64,000 nt of DNA from Isoetes taiwanensis (lineage: Eukaryota; Streptophyta; Lycopodiopsida; Isoetales; Isoetaceae). Shown piece by piece: positions 30,838 to 43,190 of this stretch. The DNA lies in NCBI GenBank assembly GCA_021234155.1, contig JAJEKV010000002.1:29199115-29263114 (forward strand), given 5' to 3'. Each line of letters starts with the position of its first letter. Within the stretch, counting starts at the first letter, position 1. Position numbers and translations under genes: made by a program. Under the pieces are notes generated by a model. The model had not been told where the DNA came from. It made no database searches and was given only the letters and a program-made list of their open reading frames with translations.

Positions 30838-31056
30838 ATGCAAACAGCGGCCCTTTTGGGCTGCCCTGTTTGTTTGAGCGGTTCGATTCTGGTGGAGCGC
30901 ACCATTCGTCTGCTTCCCACTTGTGGGCATTGCTTCCATGCTTGCTGCATTGATCTGTGGCTCCATAGCCATGCTTTTTGCCCCGTTTGCAGATATCCTC
31001 TGATCGCAGATGGATCCGACTTAAAGTCTGATTCTTCAGCCCCTGTATCAGGGTAG
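30838..31056 (+). CDS. RING-H2 (ATL-type) domain protein, short
   Basis: A 72-residue ORF with a complete C3H2C3 RING-H2 pattern: CPVC, then after 14 residues CGHCFHACCIDLWL, then HAFCPVCR. The Trp before the sixth ligand and the WLxxHxxCP spacing are those of plant ATL-type E3 ubiquitin ligases, which recruit E2 enzymes, usually at membranes. The usual N-terminal membrane helix and GLD motif are not in frame, although an adjacent frame upstream reads NPGLEEEN and a hydrophobic ORF at 30616-30816 lies in the same frame behind one stop. It is probably a truncated or frameshifted gene with a readable RING. Confidence 0.55.
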   Translation: MQTAALLGCPVCLSGSILVERTIRLLPTCGHCFHACCIDLWLHSHAFCPVCRYPLIADGSDLKSDSSAPVSG

Positions 31057-31059
31057 ATT

Positions 31060-32264
31060 TCCATCCCATTACCATCTCTGATGCCCCGTTTTTTTTGGCA
31101 TGTCCAGCCTATTTCTGCGCTGCCGGAGATGGCCTTCCAGAGAGGCCATCCCTTCATTGGATCTGCTAACTTTCTTTGCATCGAATATGATGCATGGATA
31201 AGCCCTCTTCTAATTTGGAGCATGCACATCTATTCCAGTCTTCCCTGGACCTTCATTTGTGGGTGGGTTTTGCTCTTTATATCTCTCCCTGCCTCCTGCT
31301 CAACAACTGTTCTTATCTGGCATACTAAAGCGATGGAAGCTGGACGAATAAGTGGCTAATTGCCACACTGTTCCTATCAGAGAAATGGAGAAATGTTGTT
31401 CATACTTTTGGGTCTTTCTTCAAGCCCTGCATTTGAGTTCAGACAATCTTTTCCGTCAGCTAAGGTCACAATGTTAAAATAAAAGAGCTTGTGAGCCAGG
31501 AATTGAGCCGAGTACATGCCAGATCTCAAGTTCCTCCCTTCTCCTGCAAATATTCCACCGATGTAAAAGAAAAAAAATGCCACAGATCTCTACGCAGAAT
31601 ATCAAATTCTGTCACACGGTTTCTCTAAAAGGCACCCTCTGCAAATTCTTTTCGGCTCCCTCTGAACCAGTTCAGCAAGGTCGACTGAACAATATCGGCT
31701 CCTAAAACAATTAATTCCAGACTTATTCAAGAGCAGGCTTATCCAAGCACAGCAGATTCAAGAGCAAGCTTTTTCAAGAGCAGGCTTATCCAAGCACAGC
31801 AGATTCGCGCATTCTACATGCCTTCTACTGGGTCGATTCCAGGATTGCAAGATTCGACACTAAGAGTCTAATGGTTTTGCAGGATTACTGAATAGCCATT
31901 CCAGGATTGCAAGATTCGACACTAGAGTCTAATGGTTTTTCCTAATAGGCATTCTTCCTATTATAGGATGGACAGAAGATAAAGCAACGCACCTGTATCC
32001 TGCCGTAAATCCAAAAGCACCTGTATCGGCCATGCTTTTAACATTTGAGACTAAAAATAATGTTGAACAAACCCCAAATATATGTATTCTGAAATACCCT
32101 TGGAACTCTCCTTTTTTGTCCAACGATAAAGGCCCAAGAAGCAAAACGGCTGTTTAGACCTTGCCATTGAATAATTTTCAAATAAAAAGTCAACGTACAA
32201 GGCATATTAAAACTTGGTATTTTATGTACTTATAAAGATATCCTAGCTTTAGGCAAAAAGGAAC
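31060..32264. other. no gene seen
   Basis: Short ORFs only. A direct repeat containing CAGGCTTATCCAAGCACAGC (near 31733 and 31781) and another with CCAGGATTGCAAGATTCGAC (near 31840 and 31902) are present. Confidence 0.45.
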
Positions 32265-32340
32265 ATACCTTAGAATAGAATAGAATAGAATAGTTTTTTT
32301 AACGTCCACGAAGACCAATAGGTCCACCTAACCACGTTCC
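32265..32340 (-). mobile_element. non-LTR retroelement 3' end with pentanucleotide tail
   Basis: (AATAG)n on the plus strand followed by ACGTCCACGAAGACCAATAG. The same join of tail to GTCCACGGAGACCAAT occurs at 40814-40915, so tail and body were inserted together on the minus strand. Confidence 0.45.
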
Positions 32341-32989
32341 ATGAACATTTTTGTACTAAACCCAAGTCACTAAAAGTTGTCATGCAAAGCACATGTGCAT
32401 GCACCATGTCAGCATCCAATAGCAAGTCTTAATCCATGTGTCATAAAATAGTGAAATTCCTTGTGTAAACAATCTTTGAATATATCTTCTAAGTGTAAAA
32501 TCTATCCTATTGTATTCCTGCAAGACAATATTATCTACTCCTTCATATTACTTGGGCTTCGACTGACACCAAGTCGGTAAAGAGAAATGTTCGCGGCCTT
32601 TACAACAGAGCTCTAGAGCGGGATTCAACGAGTTGTCAGACTCCCTCGCAGATTCTGATTTTGCAAATGGGGCCAACAGATTTGGCTATGCCTATCCATT
32701 TGATCTGCTCCATGGACCATCAACAAAAAAAGCTGAAAAACCTTCAAATCTATAGCTAAAACATCTGCCAATTTGAGATTTAATGAGCCATTTGGTCAAA
32801 AACCAAGCCAGAAAACCATCTAAATCAAGTTTATCAGCTAAAACCTCGGCTTCCAGGCTCCGGAATTGATTTTACAGTAGATAGGTTGTGTAGATTTAGT
32901 GCCCAATTGATGTCTTTGCATCAAGAGTAAGAAAAAGTTGCAAATTCGGCAGCCAAATCTTTAAGGATGGGACACTATGGGCTAAAAGC

Positions 32990-33354
32990 TCTGCATTCGG
33001 ATTCAGGTCTCTGACCTCCAGCACAGAAAAAGCTAACTGGACATCTCTGTAGGCAATTATTTATAAAACTAGCGGCTAGCTATCCGGGAAGAAGCCCAAG
33101 GAATGGTGCTGGAAGTTCGCCCTCCAAGAAATTTCCGTCTAAATAAAGCCTGAGTAAGGACTGCTACGAAACTCCGCTAATGGATGTTGCAGCAGTTTCG
33201 TCCCTGTGAAAAAATTGTGCCTCAAAACTAATGCAGACAATCTTTTCATTCTTGCTGGGAAAATTGGAAGCTCCCCTCTCAGCTGATCCAACGCAATCAA
33301 CATTCTGCAACAATGTTGGGCAGAGATTTCAATTGCAATAATTTTGCCGGACAA
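32990..33354 (-). pseudogene. leucine-rich-repeat receptor relic
   Basis: Minus-strand segments LDQLRGELPIFPARMKRLSA, LVLRHNFFTG and, after a frame change, LYLDGNFLEGELPAPFLGLL match the plant extracellular LRR pattern (LxxLxLxxNxFxGxLP). A Cys-paired cap-like stretch NNCLQRCP follows. Only two to three repeats survive and there is no kinase domain. It is a broken fragment of a receptor-like protein gene. Confidence 0.5.
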
Positions 33355-33805
33355 ATACCCTGTCCTTTTGGGGATTTATTGGAGCATATGCAAATATGAA
33401 TGAGACAAACTAGTTCTTCAGTCCATCAGTTGCTCAAAAATTTGATCAATTTTTTGAGCAACACGAGTCCCTCTACTTGACAATAACCCAAGAGCTTCCA
33501 GTTCAATTCTTTTGTGTAAGCAACCCGGCATTTAAAAATTGTCTTCCCCCAACCCATCCAAACATCTATCGAAGCCCATTTGCTTGCCACAGAGAAGTTG
33601 TGAAATTTAGAAGCATTGAATGCTCCAATACGGCAGCTTTAATTGTGTCTCAGGTCGGCTTTTGTCTGTTTCTGCAATTTTGAGCAGAATGGGAAATTTA
33701 TTGGTGAAAAATAACGCAGAGTGGTGCTATGAGAGAGGGCTAGAAATCCTCGGCTTTTGTTTCAAATGTAAATTCCCAAATTGCCATAGCCAGGTCTAAG
33801 ACCCT

Positions 33806-34015
33806 AGTGGCGAGCCCCCTCACACGATCGTGGTATTTATCAACCACTGTCATGTTTGAACAAAAAAAAATACACGAGGTTTTTGTGGACTTAACGATTT
33901 TTTTCGTGAGTGTCATGTTAAAACCATATTGAGAGAAAAAATACACGGAGTTTTTTTCACTTCATGCTGGTTCAAACATGACGGTGGTTGTTAAATAAGC
34001 CGCTCGCCTCACCCC
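33806..34015. mobile_element. MITE-like inverted repeat, about 210 bp
   Basis: Left arm TCAACCACTGTCATGTTTGAAC and right arm GTTCAAACATGACGGTGGTTG are near-perfect inverted repeats, and inner AAATACACG segments recur. No coding capacity. Ends and target duplication are not precisely defined. Confidence 0.6.
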
Positions 34016-34280
34016 TCACAACGCACACACTGCGGAAATAAGATCTAGAAGTCAAAATAAAGGGGATAAGCAGAGATTATTATAGAAAATAATGGGCTTG
34101 CAAATTCATGAACTGGGTCCCATCGGCTAAGTGGCGAGCTACCCAGTAAGATAGGTATTTTGGTAGGGGGAATGTCCCTGGGTAGGACATTACGCGGGCA
34201 CTGAACACAAGACAAAGAAATGTAGATTCAAATTGTGCATGTTCTAGCGTGTATAGACGAGTTGGGGAAGAGAAACGTTC

Positions 34281-34312
34281 GCGGCGGCCTGGCCGCCGCG
34301 ATAAGTTTCTTG
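34281..34312 (+). mobile_element. Helitron 3' terminus (solitary)
   Basis: A 9-bp GC-only stem GCGGCGGCC/GGCCGCCGC is followed after ten bases by CTTG and then T. This has the same layout as the 3' end of the coding Helitron at 52416-52446. The 5' end of this copy is not identified. Confidence 0.6.
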
Positions 34313-36946
34313 TATCACTTAAAATTATGGAAATAGTCTTATTTCTTATAGCCATTATATCAAAAATTAAGAAATGCCTCAGCGTTGTAGGATGATCTTA
34401 GCACTTTAAATTTAACCATTCCATCTATTCAAAGAAGTGTAAGCGGAGATAGAAGCTATCTAGGGACTAACTAGTCTCTTGGCTGGAGCCATTATCACGG
34501 TAGGTCTCCATACTTAGGGTCTGTCGGCAAGAACTGGCAAAAACTGATAGCTGCTCCTCCTCCCCTCTTCCCAATTCGAATTTGGGGCAAAAATGGGGGT
34601 AGAACCCCTATTTCTCCACCCAAATTAGCAGGTCCCCCTTGGCCAATCGAATTAGTCCGGGTGGCACTCCCCTATTGGTGACATTTAACTAATTATGCCT
34701 TAATTAGCATAATTAGGTTAATTATTCTCTAGTTTTATTAGCATAGCTAATAAAATTCCCTTTAAGTGAATCTAAGTTATCCCCTATTGACTCTTAAGGG
34801 TTTATTAAATATTGATGACGTGTCATGGTATGCATACGTATACCATATAAATACCTAGAACATCACATTAATTCATTATTTTCTTTTATTTTTATATGTG
34901 CCTCCAAGGGGCTTCTTGTTGTTGGTTTAAAAAAATTGATTATACTCTTTAGAAATGAAGGTGTTAAGATGTTGTTTTAGAAAATGACGGTGTCAACATC
35001 TGAGATAGTAAGTCAATGCCTGGGTTAATTAGATATCAATTAGTTATATTGAGCAGAGATTAAAGTGCTACACTCTAGGTCTTGCACCTTGATAGCTTTT
35101 AAACGTTGCATGCCAAAAATCTTAAAACGAGGCGATCGATTATAGGAACAGTTATTCAAAGGGTTTGATTGATTAGCACCAAAACATTCAAGAAATAGCT
35201 AATATTTTTCTAATCTGACATATTTGTAATACTCTTAGAGGGAACATGGCCTTCTGGGTGAAGCATACCATCAAAACAGGGCATCCAGACTGTCACCCTT
35301 TCTTACCTTTCTCCATTTCCTTATTTATTTGTCTGTATTCCGTCATGTTTGTTTGTATTCTATATGCTATGTATCTATTCGTATTCGTACGTAATAAACA
35401 ACTGCCATATTCTTTTAATTTTATATAATTGCATAAATTTATCCCTCTTTCTGAAGCGCGGCTGTGATCGCCGCCCATGATCTTGCCGCTGAGCATTTAT
35501 TTTGCATTGAAGCTGCAATGGGCTCGCATCTGAGCCGGTTTTTCCTCAAGGCAAATTCTGTAATAAGAACTTCGGTTTTCCATTTCTGGGACTCCGACGG
35601 CCAAAGCCTACTTAAATAAAACAGATTTAAGTGCTGAATCTACTCTTAAGCAGTATGTGTGCGAAATGGAAGTCACGGCGAGCATGACAAGAAGTAAAAG
35701 CTGAGATATCGGAAATTCCGGCCAAGAGCAATTCAGAGTTGTTAATTCAGGAGCGATTCAAGGTGTCATAGGAGCAGAACAGTGTCGCTCTCAAGCATGT
35801 TCTTCTGTATTTCGCAGGTTCGCTCTGTTACTTGAAGTTTTGCCCCGTTTTGAAGGTCTGACACCTTCTTAATTGCATTTTCTTTGTTTCTTCATATCTG
35901 TATAAAGGCTCAGTTCGACAACCCGGCTTCTTCAATCTATAAATTCATCACCTCACCACAAAATCTTGCACTGTCATTCAAAGGTTAACCTTAAAACTAT
36001 TCAAAGTCGGTGGTCTAATCTGTGGTTTTAGGCTCTTGCTTTCAATCGTGCTCTGTTTTCAGGAGCAGGCGGAACACAATAATGAGCTTTCTATTTTTTG
36101 GCTAGAGAATAGAATCCACTGGCTTAGCTCTCCACAACTTTCGATTCGCAAAGCAAAACCAGCAACATGTTGCTGGATAGCTGGCTATGGCAGTGCCAGC
36201 ATATATGCGGAAGAAAAAGGAAGAATGAAACACTTATTAATTAAGAATGAATGCTTGGGCACCTAAGCCGCTACGCAAAAAATCGCAATGAAAATAAGCC
36301 GGGGCTGTCCGTCCGCCTTACCGATTCGCATTAAATGATACGTGATATTGGCATCTATATACTGAAAAATATTGCGGCGGAGAAAAAATAGAAGTGGAGA
36401 ACAAAAAAAAAAAGGAAAAATGGGAGACTCGATTATATATGTGTAGATAGACAAGTGTAATTTATATAAATTCAACAAAAGTCCTATATGTTATGTTGAG
36501 GCAAGCACTATTGGTTCTTCTAGAAGACATTGTTTTGTCTTAAGTAGCAGTGAAGTAACCTAAGAACAGTCAGAAAGAGATGTGCTCCACGTAGATAAGA
36601 AGCACTAAGGTTAAAGAATCTTTGCTTGCATTTCATTCAAAGTGTTGTATTTGCATGGCGTAGTCTAATAGCTCAATTTAGTAGTCCATGGTTCAAATTA
36701 GCCTTCTTTCTAGTAAATTGCTTTTACTTCATGGCAGTAACATAGAGCAAACTTCGTAGCCCCATGCCTAGGATGGCTTCCCAAATAAATGCACAAGAAC
36801 TTATATATTCTCCATTAGCAAGTGTTTAATTAATATGTAAACAAATTGGTTTACCGGCAGATAGCCTTCCGCATATTCATAATCATGAACTGTGTTTTTT
36901 GGCGTTCTCCATCTTTTTATTCAAATATGTCACCTTAAGGCATGAT
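34313..36946. other. no gene seen
   Basis: AT-rich intergenic DNA downstream of the oxidoreductase gene; short ORFs without recognisable domains. Confidence 0.5.
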
Positions 36947-38617
36947 TCAGTTTCCATCTAATACAACTAAGACCTTGCCTGTCGCATGACCTTCTAAGCT
37001 CTTTTTCCATGCCTGATCTGCATCTTTTATTGAGTACTCTGAATCAACTATTGTACTCAATTTCCCATCCTTGACAAGATCTAACAGTATTTGAAGATCC
37101 TTACTGTTTGGAGTTGTGAAGAAAGGCACCATCCTTTGTTTCGAAAAGGTTAAGTAATGAAAAGCATATCTAATGAAACCACCTAAAGTAGGGGTGAGAT
37201 CAATTACTTTTGCTTTCTGAGCAAGAACTGGCTGAAATGTTGACCAAGACATGCCTGTTGCACAGTGTATAACAGCATCAAATTTGCAACCTGAAGAGCT
37301 CTTCAGTGCAGCTCCCTCTGGGGTCTTGTAATCCAGTACCTCATCCGCACCTAATCTTTTAACCAGTTCCATATTCCGAGCTCCACATGTGGCTGTGACA
37401 TAAGCACCAGCAAGCTTTGCTAGCTGAAGACAAAGGCAATACATTAACCTTTAATCTGACGGCAAAACAGTAGTGAAAATCAGAATATTTGTTTGAAGGC
37501 TGAGATGCTGTACTTGACATCTTAAACATAACAACCTGTGATCTATCATCCATTAAACTGTATATTGGAGGTTGTTCCGATTGATTCAGAAAATAATGCA
37601 CAGATATTGAGTTCCGGATTCATGGCTCTATCTTGTATAGATTTATTAGCTAAATTGACTATTACTGCAGTAACAGTTTCCCCTAAGTTGTTTTTTCTTA
37701 GGGAGGCTCAAGACAATACCATTCATTAGCCAAGTTAGTGCATCTAAATATAATGATAGCGCGTTCATGGTTTCTCAATATTTCAATTATTAGTAATGTG
37801 GCATGACGTAAAAATACTATCTATCTATCTATCTATCTACTTATGGATAAGAGAATGACCTGTACAGCATAAGTACCAACGCCGCCAGAAGCTGCAGTGA
37901 CAAGAATATTTCCACTGTAACTGCCATCAAATTTAACTCCAGCACAGTCTCGAAGACTCTGAAATGCTGTTGATCCAGCTACAGGAAGAGCAGCAGCATC
38001 ACATGCAGATACCTCAGGCGGGCACTTGGCTGTACATTTCACAGGTGCCACTGCATATCTTCCAAATCCTCCTCCACTCTGCAACCTCAACCTATTAGAG
38101 CAATCCAAGGAACCCTAAAAAAATTTCTATCATAAAGACTTCATTACTCACTTTAATGGTAAGATAGGCAGCAACTTTATCTCCCACAACAAACTCAGAA
38201 ACATCTGGTCCGAGCCCTACTACCTCCCCAGCAATATCTGTGCCTGGCGACCGCTACAACAACCCATCTTAAGTGCTAAGACAAAAATGAACAACTTCCT
38301 TTGCAAATGCTTACATGGTATATACGGAAATTTTATAGGGCTAACAGACTTAAGTAGTCCGCTTTGAATCTTCCAGTCGATAGGATTAATACTTGCAGCT
38401 TCGACCTTGACTAAGACTTCACCGGTTTTTGGTGCTGGTATTGGCAGTTCCACATGCTATAAGCAGGCAAATCTAGGTACATTAACAAATAACGATGAAC
38501 TGGAAAATATAGAAGAGAATTGAGATAAAGATGAAGATGAAAAACCTGAAGATCTGAAGAATTACCCCCATATTTCGTGTATTGGACAGCAGGCATAGGA
38601 CTCCCAAGTCCGGCCAT
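36947..38617 (-). CDS. chloroplast-envelope quinone oxidoreductase-like protein (MDR family)
   Basis: Five exons on the minus strand: 38617-38546, 38456-38315, 38243-38152, 38078-37860 and 37423-36947, all with GT-AG borders, together encoding 333 residues. It starts MAGLGSPMPAVQYTKYGG, continues with the GroES-like part (INPIDWKIQSG, TDIAGEVVGLGPDV) and the NADPH-binding Rossmann motif AASGGVGTYAVQLAKLAGA, then LGADEVLDYKTPEG, and ends GKVLVVLDGN. Length and sequence pattern match plant ceQORH, about 329 residues, an NADPH-dependent alkenal/quinone reductase of the chloroplast inner envelope that lacks catalytic zinc. The start is the first ATG in frame with exon 1. The last intron, about 435 bp, carries an (ATCT)n tract. 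This is the only gene in the window that looks fully intact. Confidence 0.93.
37820..37842. repeat. (ATCT)n microsatellite in intron 4
   Basis: Five to six CTAT/ATCT units just downstream of exon 4 on the minus strand. Confidence 0.9.
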
Positions 38618-40297
38618 GGTGCAAGTGCAAGTTCTTGGCGCATGCACCCAGTTTGCTCACTAGGTAGCAAGCATAGTCACATTACAAACTATGTAAGCTG
38701 TCTTTTCTCTTTGGCTTCTATATCAACAGTACCCATGTGTTATTTCGTCCTAGCTAGCAAAGCGTAGATAAATTAATCACAAATTCACACTAGTGATTTG
38801 TTATTTGATGCCTGACAATAGCAAAATAAACATTTCATGTTTTCTCAGTCCGGCCGGAACTCAATCCCAAGCAACATTAACCCGACATCATCGAAGCTTC
38901 ATCAATGGAAACCGTAGCTTTTTATTCTCTGATTCTCGAACCCTCTGTTTTGAACATTTTTTCCTCGTCATCTATTCCGTTAAACAGTGGCCAGTCCTGA
39001 AAAAGTGTCGTTTAGCTAGCATAAGATAATCACAAAATAAGATAAAGGTCTGCATTCAAAATGTACAAAAATATAATAAAAAATGTTGACTATGGGACTG
39101 TTTCATTTTACAATTGGGGCCGTTGATGGGAGGAATATTCCTCCTTTTATGCCGGATCAAGGGCCCTCTCTTTTTTGCACCCCACGACCCATACAAATTT
39201 CAAAGGTGCAGAATTCATACACATCACCATTGGCGTCATGTGAAGCGAAAATGCTCTGCACAATAGCCAGAATCAAGACTCTGTTTAACCAGCCTGCTGC
39301 CGGACCACTCGATCCTCTGCCTCCACAAATCAATCCTCTACTACTGCCAAAATTAACACAACCAGGGTTGGAGGAATCGAACCTCCAGGCCAAAGCAAAG
39401 GCCTCACCAGAACCCTTCCAATTTACCTCCTTTAAGAGAAAAACATGAGCGCTTCGATGCTTCAGAGCTCCAATCAGACGAAGAGGCCGGAATAGGCTAA
39501 TAGATAGCAGCGATGCTACCGAAGCCTTCTCTAAACCATGCTTACCTGGAAAATCTTGTGACAGCACCACTCATGCGTGGTTATTCTGTAGACAGAACAT
39601 TGCAGAAACAGCCAATGCTCTAAAAAAAACCTGTTAACCATAACATAAGCGGAGATTGCCGAGCCGCTTCAAGAACTTCTAGAAGTCTTTTGCAAAGCAG
39701 AGGATTCGTCGATTTGCAGAGCCGATTTGCCGCTCAAGAGCCCTGGGCCGCACAAGAGAATATCATTTTTAATATGTGGAGTCAGGCATTTGCAGCATCA
39801 AGCTGCCCATTTGTGCCACAGGCCGCCACTCATGCATTTGCTGTATGAAGCCGCCCTCTCTGCCTGAATGCCCTCCGCTTCTGCTCTGCTGCCCTTGCCA
39901 AAAAAAGAAGGGAGCATCCCTTCTTATCCACTCCCTAAAAAAAGGCCTCCAATTTTTTTTCTATTCTTCTTAAACTTTCCAAACATAAGTTATCTAAAAC
40001 CCCAAAAAAGCAACATGACCTCTAAATGACATTAAGCTCCTCAAACATGGCAATATATACGGTTTTCTATACAATACAATACCAAAATCATAGTTTCCAC
40101 CATTGCGAGAATACCCTCCCGCAATACCATAAGGATTGGGCAAACTTAATAGACATAGAATAAATACCAAATTTTATTAGTTTCTTGTCTTGAATGCGTA
40201 GAATATTCCATGCATAGGAATGAATGGGATGTATGAACAAGGATTTTTGTCATGAACAATGCTAAATAAGGAGTTTTTACCTAATCCCATCTTCGTA
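38618..40297. other. no gene seen upstream of the oxidoreductase gene
   Basis: Presumed 5' region of the oxidoreductase gene, then AT-rich DNA with short ORFs (39083-39448 is open but has no recognisable domain). Confidence 0.45.
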
Positions 40298-40557
40298 GAT
40301 GATCCACTCTATATAATACTAAAGCCAAAGTAAGAGGATAGTATGTGCAACATCTTGGCCATTAGATTAATTTTTTATGATGTGGACGATAGAGATTGCC
40401 TTCAATTGTAGTTGAGATATGAGCCTGATGATCCACTCTATATAAATATCAAAACCAAAATAAGAGGATAGTATGTGCAGCATCTTGGCCATTAGATTAA
40501 TTTTTTATGACGTGGACGTTAGAGATTACCTTCAATTGCAGTTGGGATATGAGCCTT
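40298..40557 (+). repeat. tandem 129-bp repeats resembling Helitron 5' ends
   Basis: Two units (from 40298 and 40427) contain TCTATATAA near the start, AAGAGGATAGTATGTGCA, CATCTTGGCCATTAGATTAA and ATGACGTGGACG-like text. TC-starting AT-rich ends with a GGCCATTAGAT-like segment are typical of plant Helitron 5' termini. The base before TC is C rather than the expected A. Confidence 0.55.
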
Positions 40558-40813
40558 AGGACCCTGTTTGTTTGGCATCTGCTCTGGCTTCCTCTTTTTT
40601 TGATAAACTTTGACATATCTTCTTCAACAAATATAGTTTTCTATCCGGCAGGTAGTACATAGTTTTCTATCTTGAAAACTTATGCATTATGTATATATAG
40701 TGTCTGTCCATCGCTATGTTTTATAAGATTTTGAAGCTCGAAGCGGATTTTTAATACAGAATGGGAACGAGGTCCAAAATCAAAAGAAGCAGATAAATAA
40801 TGCAAGCTTTAAA

Positions 40814-41010
40814 GAATAGAATAGAATAGAATAGAATAGAATAGAATAGAATAGAATAGAATAGAATAGAATAGAATAGAATTATTTTTATCGTCCACGG
40901 AGACCAATCGGCCTATGGGACCCAATACAAAAAGCGCAGCAGTCACATTACTGCCCGGATTAAAAAACCCCCGCCCAGAAGGGTTTTCGAGGGAAAAACG
41001 CGGCGACAAT
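40814..41010 (-). mobile_element. non-LTR retroelement 3' end with (TATTC)n tail
   Basis: Minus-strand reading gives an open tail SLENPSGRGFFNPGSN and then LFVLGPIGRLVSVDDKN, directly followed by about 13 TATTC units on that strand. The body next to the tail matches 32265-32340, and its upstream part matches 29005-29060. Body plus fixed microsatellite tail is the signature of RTE-type or related LINE/SINE insertions. Only the 3' end is present. Confidence 0.45.
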
Positions 41011-41736
41011 AAGATCTGCTGACATCAATTAAATGGTTGGCTGGGGGCATATCCGAGCCCTCAAGTCCAAGTACTTCCCGAATGTATGATCCGAAAGTGG
41101 CGCACCGGGTCGGTGCCCGGTATCATGTGTAGCGGCTCATCGGGTCTAATCAACCGAGTATAGCATGTCCGAATCCGATCATATCTTTGGGCAGCTCACG
41201 GAAAGTGTGACACTCATCCTCAACACTCCCGTCTGGCGGCGACACAAACCCTATCCCGACGTGGCTCCCCAATCCATCGACTGTCTCAATCCGGGAGATG
41301 GTGGGCACTGTCTTGAATGGAGGCGATATGCCCGCTTTTCATGGGCGGATGTGAACGTAGGTAGCGCTGTGGGCCTCGTTCTAATGTGGGATTTATGTGC
41401 CGCTTGTAATGTGTTTGTTTTGACTTGCTCCGAGCCACGGAATCCCAAAGCTTACTGGAGAAACAAGCATCAAGGTAACATCTCAGGCTGTCACGATCTG
41501 CCTCTGTTTCTACCTGGATGCACATGTGCTCCTGGACATTCCATCTAGTTAGGAAAATACCGATTTTTTGCAGCTTTAGTATTTTTCAGAATTTATCACA
41601 ATTTGGTTCTCCCTTGACAGATTGATCCAGCCTTGACGGCACCAGAAAAGATCATGGATGCTTATTATCACCAGACGTAGTTTTAGCTATACATTCTATG
41701 AAGTAAACTATCCTTTTTCCAGGTATGCGTAGTATA
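41011..41736. other. uncertain ORF region
   Basis: 41165-41548 is a 127-residue open frame without recognisable domain. Near 41050 RALKSKYFPN resembles a motif seen in LINE reverse-transcriptase C-terminal regions, but it stands alone. Confidence 0.25.
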
Positions 41737-43190
41737 TCTCTTCCTCATATAAAATTATGTATGGTTTTTTTGGTGACGTGGCGAGAGAAAGGTGATGTGT
41801 ATGAGGGAATTAATTCCACCTGGCGAGAGAAAGGTGACGTGTATGGGGGAATTAATTCCACCTGGCTGGTGTGCTACGAGTTGGGATGGGATGGAAGGAG
41901 TACGGCGTGACTGCAGAGAGGGGCCATAGTGTGAAGGATTTGGGGGCGGAGAAAGGTTGCGAAGGCGGAGACTGGCAAAAAATTATCGGGGAGCTTGCAC
42001 TGGCCGAGGTCATAGTTGGGAAGGTAGGGGCTTTGGTTCTGTTGTGGCGCTTTTTCAATGCCGGGAAGGGCCGTGTTTTAGAAGAGCGATATGCAGGAGG
42101 TTCTGATTGGGATGAGGATGCTGAATTTCGTGGACACCAGGAAATTAGGGAAGCAAACTGAAACTGTGTGCGGTTTGATTTGATAGGTGGTATTGGAGGG
42201 GAGTGCAAGGCACGTTAAAGGAGGAAATAGAATTGAAAACGCGAATCAGGGTGAGTGGTGTACGTATTTTGTTATTTGGCAGGGAATTCGTTTCTAAGCC
42301 TTTTGTGTGTCTGGCATGTGTTTAGTTTTTTGCCTGTTGCCAAATTATCATGTATTAGAAAGGAGTTCATATTATCAGATGTCAGTCTTTTGTTCACGCC
42401 CTATTTCCGAGAATCTGAAACCTGCCCAGTACTAATTAACCTGAAACGTGAATTACAGCGAAGAATAGGATGTATTAAACCACATAGAACCTGATATGAC
42501 AGCTAATGTGGTTTTTGCAGGATCCTCTATGTATACACTTGCTAATTGTATTTAATGTCGTCTAAAATTGGCTTTGGAGTGTATGCAAGAAGATAATGAG
42601 TGTTATAAGAATATCATTTGGCTTTCTAAATGCTGGTGAACTTAAAAAAATGTAAGCTGCAGCGGAAAATGGAACAGGACATATAGTTTTTGCAGGCTTC
42701 TTTATGTCTATGTTTCGTAATTGTATTCAATGTTGTCTAGAATTGCCTTCATACTGTGCAAAACTTTGTTACAGATTTTGCAAACTGCTATTGCTTCAAT
42801 TAACACGTGCAAACGGGAACAAAGATTGACAATTACAAGAACATTTAGGACTGATCTTGTGAGACTGTATCGTTGGTATCAGGTTCGTAGCTTTTTGTTT
42901 CGGTCGCTAATATCGTGATTTCCATTTATTAGAATTAACGCCAGCAATTTAAAAACTTAGTGAATATCTACACTAGAATTCTATGTTTTCCTATACTTCT
43001 AATGAAGTTGATTAATGAGGTTGAGTGAATTAACGAAAACCAGCATATTTATTCTGTACATTTGCACGTATGAAATCCAGGAACATACATCTCTATAGTT
43101 TCAGTCATAGAGGTGCCCATATAGTAATGGAGCTCGAGCATAGAAAAACGTCTGAATTAACAAAAAAGGAAAAGAAGCAGAAGGGATACC

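Noticed and set aside
41050-41165. LINE reverse-transcriptase remnant (RALKSKYFPN)
   Set aside because: A single ten-residue match with stops around it and no neighbouring RT motif in frame.
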